Of a DNA stretch of 64,000 bases, positions 22,194 through 34,467 are shown in pieces. Each line of letters begins with the position of its first letter. Positions within the stretch are counted from its first letter, which is position 1. Below the pieces are notes generated by a model. The model was not told where the DNA came from and did not search any database. It saw only the letters and a program-made list of their open reading frames with translations. The position numbers and the translations under genes were made by a program. Source of the stretch: Entrophospora sp. SA101 (Eukaryota > Glomeromycota > Glomeromycetes > Entrophosporales > Entrophosporaceae); the NCBI GenBank assembly GCA_958430865.1, contig CAUDNR010004078.1, forward strand, positions 122,553 to 186,552, given 5' to 3'.

Positions 22194-23232
22194 TATATAA
22201 TATAAAATATAAGATTCGACTTGTTGTTTTAATGAATAGAGTGGAGATTTTTTTGTGTTACTTTCTAAATGTCGTAGATTTTTATATTTCGTGTAACTTT
22301 TACCAAATTTGAAATATTTTGTTGCATGGGAAATATCCTGTTGTAAAGAAGACTTGAAACCGTAAATGCAGCGCAGTTATAGATGGGATCTAAACTTTTT
22401 TCGTTATGGACTTGAAATGATTTGCAAATTGGTCATTATTATTTTTATACTAATACGAATTCCCATTGCTATCTATTTGGCAACCGAAAAATTTATCTAT
22501 TCAATGTTCGATAAACAAACAAATTTATTTGAATGATCTGGATAAGAAAAAATTTATTTTTAATTGCTAATAAATTAATCCTTGCAAAGGATTTTTTTAA
22601 TTAAGAAAAAAAAGCTTAGTTGATTTTTTTTCGTAAATAACTTTTGATGTTTGCATGAAGCTTATTCTTCTATAGCGATATACTTGAAAAAAAAACCCAA
22701 TAGATTCAATTGACCTTTAATCTGGGATAAATAAATAAACATGAGGAAAAAAAGATCTTTTTTTTTTTTTTAATTTAGAAAAAAAAAGGCTTGATTGATT
22801 TTTCTAACAATCTAAATTCGTAAATAACTTTTGATTAACATGAGGGCTCTTCTTTGCAAAGGATCTTTATTAAAATTATTAATTCGTAATCTATTTTCCT
22901 TTGTATGTGAACAGACAAACAAACAAATTTTTGCTCAACGCAACGAATAAAATAAAAATCTTGATATAATAATAATATGACAGTCTAATGTTGATACTCC
23001 GAACGAATATAATAGATGGATATCTTGCATTTGAATGTAACGTGCAAAGTCAAATCATACATAGAACACCGTTTTGGCACTACATGCCTCGACTCCCGAA
23101 TTCGAATGTAATGTAAAAAACAGAATCAATGCACCGTTTTTTTTTTGGTCAACGAGTGGGTTGGGTAGCGGGTCTATTTATATGTTTTTGTTGTAATTTA
23201 TTAGACTACTTGATCAATGCACCACCTGGCAT
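21765..23232 (+). repeat. 1,468-bp duplicated block, copy 1 (identical to 36856-38323)
   Basis: Runs from inside exon 1 of kinase B through its 5' flank to GCACCACCTGGCAT. The offset to the second copy is 15,091 at both ends, and every line compared, including a 14-T homopolymer, agrees. Outside the block B and C diverge at once on the right and fall to ordinary paralogue divergence on the left. Confidence 0.9.
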
Positions 23233-24682
23233 AATTGTTCACAACATAATGAAAGCTATTTGGAATTTAATTGTTTTTTATGTGTCAATTCTTAGTAAAC
23301 ATTCTGGTCTTGGGGCAGTTCTTGTTATTATTATTTATTTGTATAACATCATAATTAGTTATTTAGTAGAAATTAACATAGATTCACATTTAAAAGACTA
23401 TTACTATATTGCATTTTAAAAGTTATTTGGATGGAATTAAATCGCAAATTCATGCAGATTTGCAATTAAATTGCTGAATAGTAATTAGGGTTAGTGATGT
23501 AAGAAGTTTAATAACTTTATGATAAGTTACTTAGAAATAAGTTGATAAATTAGTTTTGACTAAATAAAAATTTCTTTATAAAATCAATAAAAAATTTATC
23601 CACTAATAAAACTAATTTCTTAGTAATGGCTAATTCATTCTGATCCACATAATCATTAATTATTGTTATCACCAATTAATATGCTCTCCAAAATAATAAT
23701 TGGTCTTAAAAAACAATTCCAATAAAAGAATTTAAGTATACCGTAATTGTAAATCAAATTAGATCATTTCTTCTACTCTTTCTTCTTTCCTTTCATTATT
23801 CTTGGTAATATTTTGTTAATTTAATGAGGATCCAACACAACTGTAAATGAGATTGCCAGTTTTGAAATCAAAAATGCATTCTTTACATTCCTAAATCATG
23901 AGTTTCGAAATTAAATCTGGTATTAGTATGGTATGTTAATTATAAATGTCTAAAATTTATTTTTCACAACCAATGTTGGTGATGCTACCTCTGTTAATGA
24001 ATGACTTGGATTCTCAATTTTCTACTGCTTAATACGAGTAAATGTTTATCATAAGAATGGTGGTGATGGCTATTGCCAGTCATTGTCACTCTAGTTAAAA
24101 TAATAAGAATCATATTAATATTTAATAAATGTGTTATATATTATATTAATTAATAATGATTAGGTAAGTCATACCTTTTTATATACAAGAAATTTTTATA
24201 TTTTTAAATTTACATTCATATATGAATGTAGTAATAATAAATTTGGTATAACTCAAAAGTGCATCACTCAGATAATAATATTAGAGCCATGCATAAATGA
24301 ACGTTAAAAGAAGAATGTTTTTTTAAAAAAAAAACAGGAAAAACAAAAATAAAAAGTTTAAATAATGTGGGGATGATGGTGAAACTCTTCCCCTCTGAAC
24401 ATAAATTTAATTGCTTCTTTTGAAATTTTCATTAGTGGGGGTGTTCAGACATATAAATGCCCCTGCACTTCAAATTTTGAATATAATATAATAGATCCAA
24501 TGTAATGTTCTATTGGTATTGAATCTAATAAATACACTTCTCAATATAGTGCCATTGATTCGGTATACTAACATCGTAGATGCTATGGATCCTAAATTCT
24601 GACACTAGTACGAAAAATGAAATAGTGCTTTATAAGCCTTTTATCACCATTATTTGAGTTATGATCATTGCAGAATTAAGGT
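23233..24682. other. Intergenic with one dispersed repeat copy
   Basis: Contains at 23633-23704 (minus strand) the second copy of the hairpin repeat found at 80-157. Otherwise nothing recognised; an open frame at 23129-23419 crosses the duplication breakpoint and is not a gene. Confidence 0.5.
23633..23704 (-). repeat. Hairpin-forming dispersed repeat, copy 2
   Basis: Read on the minus strand this gives ACCAATTA, GGAGAGCATAT, TTAATTGGTGATAACAA and GTGGATCAGAATGAAT in the same order as at 80-157. Confidence 0.55.
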
Positions 24683-24945
24683 GGACGTTCACAACAGATT
24701 GTTACCATACATTAGGAATGGCTACCTAATTGGCAACTTTCATAAATTGTGGCCACGAAGTGCTTCCAGTGTCTTAATTCATATATTTACCACAGGCCCC
24801 GATCCACATCAGCAGGCTTTTCGGTTGGTATAGAGAAGGACGTTCACAACAGATCATCATCTGCCATACATTAGGGCTGGTTACCTAATTGGCAAATTTC
24901 ACAAGTTGTGGCCACGAAGAGCTTCCAGTTCTCTCTTAGTGGCAG
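24683..24945 (+). repeat. Two diverged direct repeats of about 100 bases, 155 bases apart
   Basis: GGACGTTCACAACAGAT, CCATACATTAGG, TACCTAATTGGCAA and GTGGCCACGAAG occur in the same order beginning at 24683 and again at 24838. Base composition is higher in GC than the surroundings. Family unknown. Confidence 0.7.
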
Positions 24946-25229
24946 ATAAACAACAACTCAACGTGAGAAAAAAAAAACCATCATCTTTCAAGATGATTTA
25001 CATTGATTATTTTCCTTTAGTATGCTAAATAATTGTTTTGTTTAAAAGAAATATAAGAATGAATTTATTATTATGAATTTATTATTATGCATTATTTTAT
25101 ATTAATATTTTAAAAAAATAACAAACATATATAACTTACTATTAATATTTATATTATTATTATTGACATTACCACCACCGTCTATTGTTGTTGTTGTTAT
25201 GATTATAATAATAGTGGTGGTAAATTTAT

Positions 25230-25388
25230 TCATACTGGAAAATAATCACTTCCACTAAGATTGGGAGTGGGAATGAGGGTGGGAGCTGCTGTTGACAGTT
25301 GAAGTAGGAGCAGCTGTTGAGATGTTGAAGTAGGACTGGCAGCTGGAGCGGGAGAAAGAGTGCCAGTTGTTGATGGGTGTCCGTTCAT
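25230..25388 (-). CDS. Possible short Pro/Ser/Thr-rich ORF, 52 aa
   Basis: A frame of 52 codons starting MNGHPSTTGTLSPAPAASPT and ending SGSDYFPV. It is noticeably GC-richer than the surrounding DNA and has an internal imperfect duplication at the DNA level. No domain is recognised. It may be a terminal exon or a remnant; kept only because of its unusual composition. Confidence 0.2.
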   Translation of the reverse strand: MNGHPSTTGTLSPAPAASPTSTSQQLLLLQLSTAAPTLIPTPNLSGSDYFPV

Positions 25389-26209
25389 CTTGTTGTTACG
25401 TGGTTGTTTTGTTGCGTAATAAAAATTCGTGCAACACGTAAATTAATATAACGCTATAATAAATTTGATTGGTCGATCGACATGTTATAGATAAAAGATA
25501 AATCGAAATTCATTCATTATTAATCCTTTTCCTGGGCCATCAAAAATTTATTTCCGGCTTATAAAGCACACATCAATAGAAAGCCTAAGTTATCACCAAA
25601 GTAATTTGAAAAATAACAAGGTAATTCAGAAGTTAGATGAGAGGTGCTTCCAAGATTCCTGCAAATATATTAATTAAACTAGTAACAACTCAACTAAAGA
25701 CTATTGCCGTAATCCAAAGTATGGTTGCAAAAGTGGTTGCAAGGGTAATTGTGACCATTTTTTATATGCCGTAAATGCAATTACTACCATCATCATAATT
25801 TACGGCACTAGTCTTTAAACTCAACCACAAAAAAAATAACAGTAGCATGTTGGAGGTATGAATATTATTATGCCAATTATAATAATGTGTTAATAGTGTG
25901 TTTAATGAATAATTATCTTATTAACAGTGTAATATTTAAAATTCTTTATTAGGCAAAAATGATTAATGTTCAAATGCAAAGTTGGATGTAAGCTTTCAAT
26001 ATTCTATAAATATATTATTATTTACGAATAAAAATATTCAATTCAACATGAGATATACTTTTTTTTTCTTGGGTTATAAATATAGAAGTATTAGTGTTGC
26101 TATTAATAAATAGCAAAGGTTTTAAGCTAGGGTTTTGATGAATTAAATGTATAAAGATACTTCCAATGAATTCATATGTCATCTTGAAATTATAATAAAA
26201 TTAACCTTT
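25389..26209. other. Intergenic with a 10-bp-stem hairpin
   Basis: TGCCGTAAAT (25767-25776) and ATTTACGGCA (25798-25807) form a perfect inverted repeat with a 21-base loop. No gene recognised. Confidence 0.4.
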
Positions 26210-26900
26210 CCGCCTTGTAGAAAACCCATTTTTCATAATTTTTTAAAAGCATTAAATCCGGATATCAACCACCTCCAAGAAAAGCTCTCGCTGGTCACTT
26301 ACTTGATAGTGAAGTAAGCACAAATTGATAAAGGTCTTGAGCATGCAGAAAATTTAACATTAGGTAATTAAATAAATAAATTATAATAGTTGTAAAAGTA
26401 ATTTTACTAGCAATAAATTTTTTATCTTCTTAAACAATTGATGGATGAGTATAATATTAATGGTGGTGGTCTTAAAACATATATCAAAACACTATGGACA
26501 TCTGTATATGATTGTGTATCATCAATTATCAGATTAAAAAAAATGTCTAGAAGAGGTATTTTAAATTTTATACATTGTGTTTTTACCAATTACAACAAAT
26601 GATAAATGATAATCAGAAGAAGAATACTTGCACTTATGAGCTAAAAAAAAATATGTTGATGCTGATAATACTCATAATATAGCCTCAACTAAAATTGATT
26701 GCTAGTGGAGAGCCACTTTCTCTTTTTTCAATATCATCAAATTTACAAGCATTTGTGACAAACGTAACCATTATTTGGCTTCATATGATATTGCACCACC
26801 TCAATTAAGAAATTAACTCCAGAAATGTTAATGAAAGAAGGTCTTTATCATTGATAGTTATACACCCACAAATAATGTTATTAGAATCCTCATCAATTAA
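26210..26900 (+). pseudogene. hAT-type transposase remnant
   Basis: Plus-strand pieces in family order: KPIFHNFLKALNPDYQPPPR and KALAGHLLDSEVSTQIDKGL (26222-26345), then after a gap NINGGGLKTYIKTLWTSVYD and CVSSIIRLKKMSRR (26448-26550), then near 26705 ESPLSLFSIS, corresponding to the E-S-x-x-A-T-L-A-D region. The catalytic DDE residues cannot be confirmed, and frameshifts and stops are frequent. The motif order matches the hAT-like, ribonuclease-H-fold transposases abundant in AM fungi. It is related to, but in opposite orientation from, the remnant at 6290-7480. Confidence 0.65.
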
Positions 26901-29635
26901 TAAATTCCACACTTATTTCATGTTGCAAAAATATGATATTTATATTTATACAGTTTCGTTTTCTTTTTATAAAGGTTTTATAATGAAAATAATTACATGT
27001 ATAATGATCAACTAAAAAATACCTTCATCACAAGATTATCAAGGAGATAGCACTAATAAATCATTGGATTCTAAAACCATTCCATTTGATACTTTTGAAT
27101 GAAAACTTATATTCAGTGGTTAGAGATGCAATAATTGTTTTATATTAATAATAATATTTAATTTTTGTTTTATTAACTATAAGTGCACCACGAACTGTTA
27201 TGATTTTGACATGCTGTAATGTCATAAATATATTTAGACGTCCATTTTCAATAATCATAAAATCGTTAATGTCATAAGATTTTGGGACACATACTTGCAA
27301 TATGATTGGCTGGCACTTTGATAAAATTGTTTGATACTATTAATACAGTGCATGTCGTCTATACCCAAAATTATGAAAATTTTAAATATCATGTGATCCG
27401 CCCATCAGGTTTAAAAGAAAATACAATCATTAAATTCCGCTTCAAAAAATGAATTGTTTTATACAATACTCATCATAATTTGGAAAATTATAAATTCAAA
27501 AATTATTCTTCTTCTTTCAATAAAAGAATCCAAAGATTTAACTTTTTTTTCAAGTCGACCTGTAGGTGAATTTTAGATCGAATTTCGATGAAAAAATTTC
27601 TTTGAGCAATTTGATAAAAAAAATTAAAGACGCGTCGTTACACGAGCGAACTTTTCTCATTTTTGCCTTATCTTTGGGAATCATGTGTAACTTATAAAAA
27701 CTTTGCGACTCTATCTCCAATTGAAAACTCCTTGTTTCCGTTGTTTTTATTGGCATGTAGTGATCAACAAAATAAATACATTTTATTTTAAAACCTCTGT
27801 ATATATATATAATTTACACTTTATGCATTTTCTAAATGGAATTTGTATTCGTGTAGTTAAAAAAAAATCTAAAAATCATTCTCAAAGAATCATTATCAGG
27901 CGATAATTCAGATTCACTACCTGAATCAATTATTGTTTCAGAGTCATAATTGAAGAATTGTGATTGTTTAGAGAATTATAATCAAAGCATTAAAATTTTG
28001 AATGCCTCTTTTAAAATTTCAATGTCTCTCGTCTGACGTTTAGAAAACGTTTATTTTATATTTCAATATTTGAAATGAATTATTTAAAAGAAAAGATTAC
28101 ATGCGGACGCGTTCAAAATAAATAAATTACCAATTGGTACCATACTGTCGATATGGAACAACTAATGGTGAAATTGTAACAACCTTTATGTACCAGGAAA
28201 TCAATCAACCTCACTAGTAACACAATTGTTTAGAAGATAATTATCTATTTTTTTTTTTTATATAGTGATTTTTTTTTTGATAAAATTTTTTTTTACCTTT
28301 GAATGATTTAAATGAGACGAAAACAAAAATATTAGAATTACTTAACAATCAATACTACTTAATTAGATTGCTATATTTAATAAAAGATTTTTCAAGAAAG
28401 ATTAATACTTTATATGAAATTTGATGACATGTTCATTGCTCTCTGTGCCAGTGATTGATCTCTGATGACAAAATCTTCACCTGCTACCTCACGAAAACTT
28501 GGTCTATATTCTAATCCCTGATTTTACAGTAAATGGCAACAATGTCAAATTACTTTTAGGAGAGATAATATTTACATATGAAGACCTGGTTATACTTTAG
28601 ATCGATCTATTGAATATGGAACAGTTGATGTTGTCACATGCGGGATACAATTTCTTGGCAAGTGAAATTCTTTTAATAAAATTTTGTCCAACTTATATTA
28701 ATATTAAAAAGGCCTCTATCTTATGACAGTATACAACTGTGAAGCTAAAAGTATCAAACTCTAAGATTGTCAACATCAATTTAATAAATCTTAACATGTA
28801 TAGATCTGGATAAGAAATATATAAAGAAATTGGATCCTACGTATAAATATCAAAAGATTTAATTTTATATAAACAAAGTTTTGACTTGAGATATTTAATC
28901 ACACATTTACAATTTAAGTTAATTAATTAATACTCATTACTAAATATTAAAAGGTAACAATAATCACAAGGGAAAGGATATTGAAAAGTTGAAATAGTCA
29001 TCAATAAAATTAATACTTGACTGGCTATTATTAATAAATGATTAATAATTATTCAATTACAAATCAAATAATAATTCTATTAAACCTTTTACGGGCAAGA
29101 TTTGTTTTAATAGACAACTGAAGATATACATACTCTCCTCTACTTTGTCTAGAAACTTTGACATTGGGTGAATTATCAATGGATGATTGATTTATTCTTT
29201 ATTTTTTACTATTGTTTTTTTTTTTACGTCAACATCCCGTTCATATATATTTTTATTAGAATATTTTTAAAATAAATTGATTTACAATTAACTTTGTATG
29301 AATCCGTTCCTCTTGAAAGTAATTAAAACGACATTTCAGAAAGAACAGATATGCCAGACAATAATATATGTGAAGTTTATTCAATCAGTTTCAATTAAAC
29401 AATTTAACTGCATCATAGAAATTGTTGACTGATCTGGATATTACATAGGGAGTAGAAAGTCGGAACCAATCTATTTACTAAATTTAAGTAAGAATTATTT
29501 AGATTAGAAGTTGGTATTGATTCTTTATTAATTACCATCACCACTTATTTCATATTTTAATAATGAAAAATAGCAAAAAAAAAAAAAATTTATTAAAAAG
29601 AAAAAAAAAAGAAATAAAAAAAACTCTTATCATTT
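26901..29635. other. Intergenic, no gene supported
   Basis: AT-rich with poly-T runs near 28250 and poly-A near 29575. A plus-strand trace RPGYTLDRSIEYGTVDV near 28580-28640 is coding-like but cannot be assigned. The open frames at 27550-27756 and 27703-27906 look like chance. Confidence 0.45.
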
Positions 29636-30994
29636 TTAATAGAAAATCTGTTTCCTTTTTCCAAGGGTTTCTATTTCAATAGGTCTAGGTCCTTCCCAGT
29701 TCCTCATCAAAACTCCCAAAGAATTGTCAGAAATAGTAGCACTACTTTCAAAAATTATGCTATTCAAATTTTTTGGTGAAGTTTGATTTAAAATTTCTAA
29801 AATTTTATCACCATTTATTGTATAATTTCGAGCCCTGTTATAAAATCCAATGCTTTTCAATTTAGTGCAATTATTGAATATGTGTACAAGTTGTTGATAT
29901 ACTTCATTCTTATATACAATTGTTAAATGTTCTAATTTTCGACATTTTTGAGCAACAGTTCGAATCATTTCCTTCAAAAGATGTTGAAGTGGATGATCAC
30001 CTATAATATATAACCTTCTAAGATTTACTCCATTGTCTTTAATAAATTTTGATGCAGAAATCGATAACTTCATTCCTTCAATACATGGAAGTATAATGGA
30101 CTTTTTAGTTGGCATTTTATTTCTTTTGCATGTTAAATTTAATATTTTTAAATTTTTAAATGTTGGTATTAAAGTGTCCAAATCATTTGTCTTGCCACAA
30201 CTTTCATAATTAATTATTGATTGCGAATGAATCGAAATTGCCTTTTTGAGATTATCTGATAAATTTAATCTCTTCTTTGAGGTGATGGATAATTTTTTAA
30301 TTTGTTTTTGTGCTTTAACTAATTTAACTATACTACGATCAACATCATCATCATATTGAGAAAAAATTCTAAGGTGCATTTTCAAATTTTGAATATTTTT
30401 ACAAATTTTTGATAATTTATCAAGAATTTTAGAATTAAGTGATAAATCACAAATTAATTCAGAAAGATTCTGAAAACAAGAATCAAATCTACAATGATAA
30501 GTTATCCATTCGAATTCTAATTTAACTATTTTAAGTTTTTTAATGGTTGTTGAATGATCCAAGATAAAATTTACCAAACTCTTTTTTAAATGATAATCTT
30601 TACCAGGTATGCTTAATCTATAAACTCCAAATAATAGTGATAAATCCAATTCAGTAGCATATTTAGCATAATTATGCAATGGCGGTCTACCCAATAATAT
30701 ATACTTTAGTAGAATGTCATCATCTTTCACCAAGAAATTCTTGTCATTTATCAATAAACAATTTATTAATACATTGATGCTGCTTCTGCAATTAAATGGA
30801 TTTCTCCATAAAGCTGGAATGTTGAAATTGTGCCATTGTCTATTTACCAAAATGCAGGAATATAGTGTTTTGTAATTATAATCTTCCTTGATATATTCAA
30901 ATACTTCATTTAAAAGTTCAAGTGGCAAAGATGGTGAAAACATTTTTTTTTTAATTTGATCTACCTCTGTTACATTGAAACCCTCACCACTCAC
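29636..30994 (-). CDS. F-box protein with leucine-rich C-terminal region, 452 aa
   Basis: Single-exon frame of 452 aa. An F-box lies at about residues 23-67: SLPLELLNEVFEYI, then CILVNRQWHNFNIPALWRNP, the usual L-P-x-E-L-L ... W layout used to bind SKP1 in SCF ubiquitin ligases. The rest is a series of irregular leucine-rich segments (for example CQNLSELICDLSLN, LKILNLTCKRN, CRKLEHLTIVYKN, CTKLKSIGFYNRA) that would form the substrate-binding solenoid. The first Met is at 30994, but a second at residue 18, just before the F-box, is where most family members start. F-box/LRR proteins are strongly expanded in AM fungi and substrates are unknown. The frame is intact and probably functional. Confidence 0.88.
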   Translation of the reverse strand: MSGEGFNVTEVDQIKKKMFSPSLPLELLNEVFEYIKEDYNYKTLYSCILVNRQWHNFNIPALWRNPFNCRSSINVLINCLLINDKNFLVKDDDILLKYILLGRPPLHNYAKYATELDLSLLFGVYRLSIPGKDYHLKKSLVNFILDHSTTIKKLKIVKLEFEWITYHCRFDSCFQNLSELICDLSLNSKILDKLSKICKNIQNLKMHLRIFSQYDDDVDRSIVKLVKAQKQIKKLSITSKKRLNLSDNLKKAISIHSQSIINYESCGKTNDLDTLIPTFKNLKILNLTCKRNKMPTKKSIILPCIEGMKLSISASKFIKDNGVNLRRLYIIGDHPLQHLLKEMIRTVAQKCRKLEHLTIVYKNEVYQQLVHIFNNCTKLKSIGFYNRARNYTINGDKILEILNQTSPKNLNSIIFESSATISDNSLGVLMRNWEGPRPIEIETLGKRKQIFY

Positions 30995-31673
30995 CCTTTT
31001 AGTATATGATAGTCACATTCCTACCCAATCAAAATAAAGAACGGGTAGCGTACAAAGGGTTTTCTATTAATGTTATGCCAATATATTGATCTTAACCAGT
31101 CTTTAATTATCTAAAATTCCAAAATAATAAAGTCGTAGAGATACTTTGATACCAACTTTCAAAAACTTGAGATTTCAGATGTTGCAAGTAAGTTCATAAA
31201 TTTGAAATCAAAATTTCCCAATATCATTACATTCGTTGCATTCGCTGGAAAAAATTTTAAAGTTTGACAATTGATGGCAGACCACAAGATGAAAATAACG
31301 TTAAAAATTAATTTAATCTGTGGCATCAACAAAAAAAAAATATGGTTCAGCAATCAATTGATTCCACATCTAAAATCAGATATTTTTAAATCAAACAATC
31401 ATTTTGGAATAATTTAGGCCTAGGCCTCTAGATTTATTATAGTTGAACGCATTGATAATCTAAATGATGTACGTATCTTTTATCTTTTTCTTTAAACTTA
31501 TTGATGCAAGAAAAAAATTAACTAATAAAAGTACAAAGAATCAGCATGTTATAAAAGCATATTCAATCAACACTATTCACAAATTAGTGAATTGACAAAT
31601 CATTTTTTTTAAATTCTTATCCTGGTGCCTGTATGACGAAAACGCGTTAGGAAGACCTCGAATATAAACATAA

Positions 31674-31678
<5 letters not shown>

Positions 31679-31705
<27 letters not shown>
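31679..31705. repeat. (TG)n microsatellite
   Basis: Thirteen uninterrupted TG units. Confidence 0.9.
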
Positions 31706-31712
<7 letters not shown>

Positions 31713-32355
31713 TTGCAAGGAATTTTTTGGTGTAAAATTTTATTATTTCCTGTTATAATGGAGGTGTTATTATGATAATTAATATTAGAGAATTGCACTA
31801 AAAACTAAAAGAATTCTTTCTTTTTTTCAAAACTCCATTTGATGTTCACAAACCAGAAATATATGTATGATTCAAGGGGAAAAACCAATACTATGAATTA
31901 GATCGGGAGTTAATACTGCTGCACAAGTAATAAGATTCTTACCAGCCTTTTCTAATCTATTAATTATTTACATTTTTGGAAAAAAAAAGTGCAAAAAAGG
32001 AAAGTGACTTTTATCATACATATATCTATCCCATATTTTGATTTAAGGAAACTAGCGCTCCGAAAAAACCGAAAATGATAAATGATAAAATGATATCAAT
32101 ATAGAAATTTCATTCGGAAAAATGAAATTCAATTGGTTGATTGATATTAATATGTCCAGGGCACTAGTCAAATCGAAGCTGAGCTGAAAACCGAACCGTT
32201 AGAGCTTTAATGGAAACAAAAGGTTGGTTAATTAATAATTAAATAATTATATTTAAATATAGTTTATTTTGATAGTAAATTTGCAATTTTCCATTTCTAA
32301 TAAGTCTTGTAGAAAATCTAGAAACGATGACAATTATAACAATAAATTTCCTAAA

Positions 32356-32360
<5 letters not shown>

Positions 32361-32397
<37 letters not shown>
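32361..32397. repeat. (TA)n microsatellite
   Basis: About eighteen uninterrupted TA units. Confidence 0.9.
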
Positions 32398-32401
<4 letters not shown>

Positions 32402-33236
32402 CATTTTCTACGTTTGTTATCAAAGCATGCATTCAAATTAGCATTGGGATTAAAAGCTCAAAGAGATACAAGTTTATTAAATCAAATATCGGAGATGTAA
32501 CGGATTTAAAGAAATCATCAAGAACTGTATTATAAATGAAGAGAGTGTGGATGGTGGTGGAAATGGTTTCTGTTAAATGAGATATCTATTTATCCACGAT
32601 ATGGTATGGTGAAAAGGAAAATAAACACAATTGTATTTTTAGATTTCAAGTATTTATTTATTCTTTCTCTTTCTAAATATATATGAAGGAATGTTTACAT
32701 GGAATAGAGATTCAAGGTTTGTTGTTGCCTAATCTAGCGTCAAGCATTTGTCCATGAAATTTGATTAACATCAGACATTTTACGGAATAATTAACAATAA
32801 TAATTCCCTACATCTAGAACAAAATAATTATAAAATAAGTATACTGAATCAAATTTATCATTTTGTCATATTCAATCAAATAATGAGAATACCTGTTGAA
32901 ATGTTTTGTGAAATCTGCAATGAATCAAGAAATAAAAAATCATTTTATATCTCAAGTGTCGCCTAAAACTTTTAATATTAATAAATGGAATTGCTAATTA
33001 AATTGAAAATGAATCTTCATTTTTAGAAATAAAATTCTATTTTCTAGTTGTACAATTCTATTGTAACACGTGGACTTATCATATAATGAAAAATACAAAT
33101 ATAGATAAATAATACTTTTATGAGAATAAATAAATGTTCCATTAGTTCTTTAGTATTATATTTACTAATATTGATAAATTGATGTTAAAATAAAACTTCT
33201 TGGACGAAAAATGATCTAGTACGAAGTTTTTTTTGT

Positions 33237-33244
33237 TATAAATA
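33237..33244 (+). promoter_or_regulatory. TATA-like box upstream of ML-domain gene
   Basis: TATAAATA lies 80 bases before the ATG of the secreted ML protein. In such AT-rich DNA this may be chance. Confidence 0.3.
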
Positions 33245-33323
33245 AAGAGAAAATTCAATTGAATTAGAAAATAAAAAAAAATAAATCTTAAAATTCAAAT
33301 AAACAATAACTATAACAACCAAC

Positions 33324-33982
33324 ATGAATAAAATCAATATTTTTTTCATCTTAATCGTCTTCTATGCTACACTAATCACTTCATTTTCAATTCCAAATCC
33401 AATCAGAAAGTTCACTAAAAGAGCCCTTGGTGATATCGTTGACATTCCAATCAGAGAGGTCACTAAAAGAGCTCCCGATGATAACGTTGGCAACTATACT
33501 CAATGTGCAGGCACCTATCCCATCACTTTTACTGAAGCGAGTTACACTCCAGCAATATGGCAACCTGGTAAAAATGTCACTGAGCATTTCGTAGGAGATA
33601 GCACTGTTCCGATTGAAGATGGAGCAACAGTAAATGTAGAAATCTATTCAAAGGATAGTAATATATTTTTATTTTCACATTCAATTAACTATTGTATAAA
33701 CTCCGCCGAGCCATGTCCAATTCCAGCAGGTCACTTTGACAAAACGCGTGAATGGAAAGTGGAAAAAAGCTCACATCGACCTAAGGGCGTGACTATTGAT
33801 TATTTTATGAATGCTACTAGTAAGTTATACCCATCTAACACTATTGTTTTGTTTATATCTTAATTTTGCTTGGAAACTGACTTTGTTATTAATAATATTT
33901 ACTATTTTGTTATCCAGTTGTCAGCAAGGATAAAACTGTTTTAGCATGTTTAGAAGGCACACTCACGATAAAATACCCTTAA
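33324..33982 (+). CDS. Secreted ML-domain (PG/PI transfer, NPC2-like) protein with Lys-Arg pro-region, two exons
   Basis: Exons 33324-33819 and 33918-33982 (intron GTAAGT...ATCCAG) give 186 aa; the short second exon supplies the end VSKDKTVLACLEGTLTIKYP. Residues 1 to about 21 are a signal peptide. Residues 26-57 are a duplicated 16-residue unit, PIRKFTKRALGDIVDI then PIREVTKRAPDDNVGN, each with a Lys-Arg pair (32-33 and 48-49), as expected for Kex2-type processing. The rest is an ML domain (YTQCAGTYPITFTEASYTP, CINSAEPCPIPAG, IVSKDKTVLACLEG), with the Cys pattern of fungal phosphatidylglycerol/phosphatidylinositol transfer proteins. Likely secreted or vacuolar, binding a lipid in its hydrophobic pocket. 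The frame is intact. Confidence 0.88.
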
Positions 33983-34467
33983 ATATGTATATTTTATGTA
34001 AATTTTATCAACAATAACAATATTATAATAAATTCAATTATTATTTATAAATATAAAAAAGTTCTTGCCTTTTGACTTTAATGTTTTTCTTTTTCCAAAA
34101 TTCGATTTTTGCATCTTAAAAAAAAAAAAACGGTAACACAGTCAGAACTCGTTAAACCGAAGTCAATGTTACAAAAAAAAAAAAAACGGGCCTATAAAGA
34201 TAAATTTTAATAGGTATATAGAGATTAGTTTATCGTGTATATTTGTTTTATCAAAGCATCCAAATATACAGACGGGGTTTTGAAGTACCCCGCCCAAACT
34301 CAAAAGGCGACTAAAATGTTTCACTGTAAAATTAAGGCATTGGCTTATACTGTATTTCAATGTATTTTATTTTTAAGTAAGCAAACCATATAAAATATTA
34401 TAATAATTACTAGATAGTATTGTTGTTTTGACGATATGTTACCAAGGTTGTAAAAATTCGTTTCCAA
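33983..34467. other. 3' flank of ML gene and start of kinase unit C flank
   Basis: Homopolymer A runs near 34120 and 34175; from about 34420 homology to the flank of kinase unit A begins. Confidence 0.45.

Larger units (their letters stand above)
30995..33236. other. Intergenic with microsatellites
   Basis: Holds a TG run at 31679-31705 and an AT run at 32361-32397. Open frames crossing these repeats on both strands are artefacts. Nothing else recognised. Confidence 0.6.

Noticed and set aside
23129..23419. 96-codon open frame with hydrophobic segments
   Set aside because: It crosses the breakpoint of the B/C duplication at 23232, has no family resemblance, and its first part is repeated in copy C with a different continuation.
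31577..31798. Open frame with a Thr-His run
   Set aside because: Translation of the TG microsatellite at 31679-31705.
32239..32535. Open frames on both strands containing repeated Ile-Tyr
   Set aside because: Translation of the TA microsatellite at 32361-32397.
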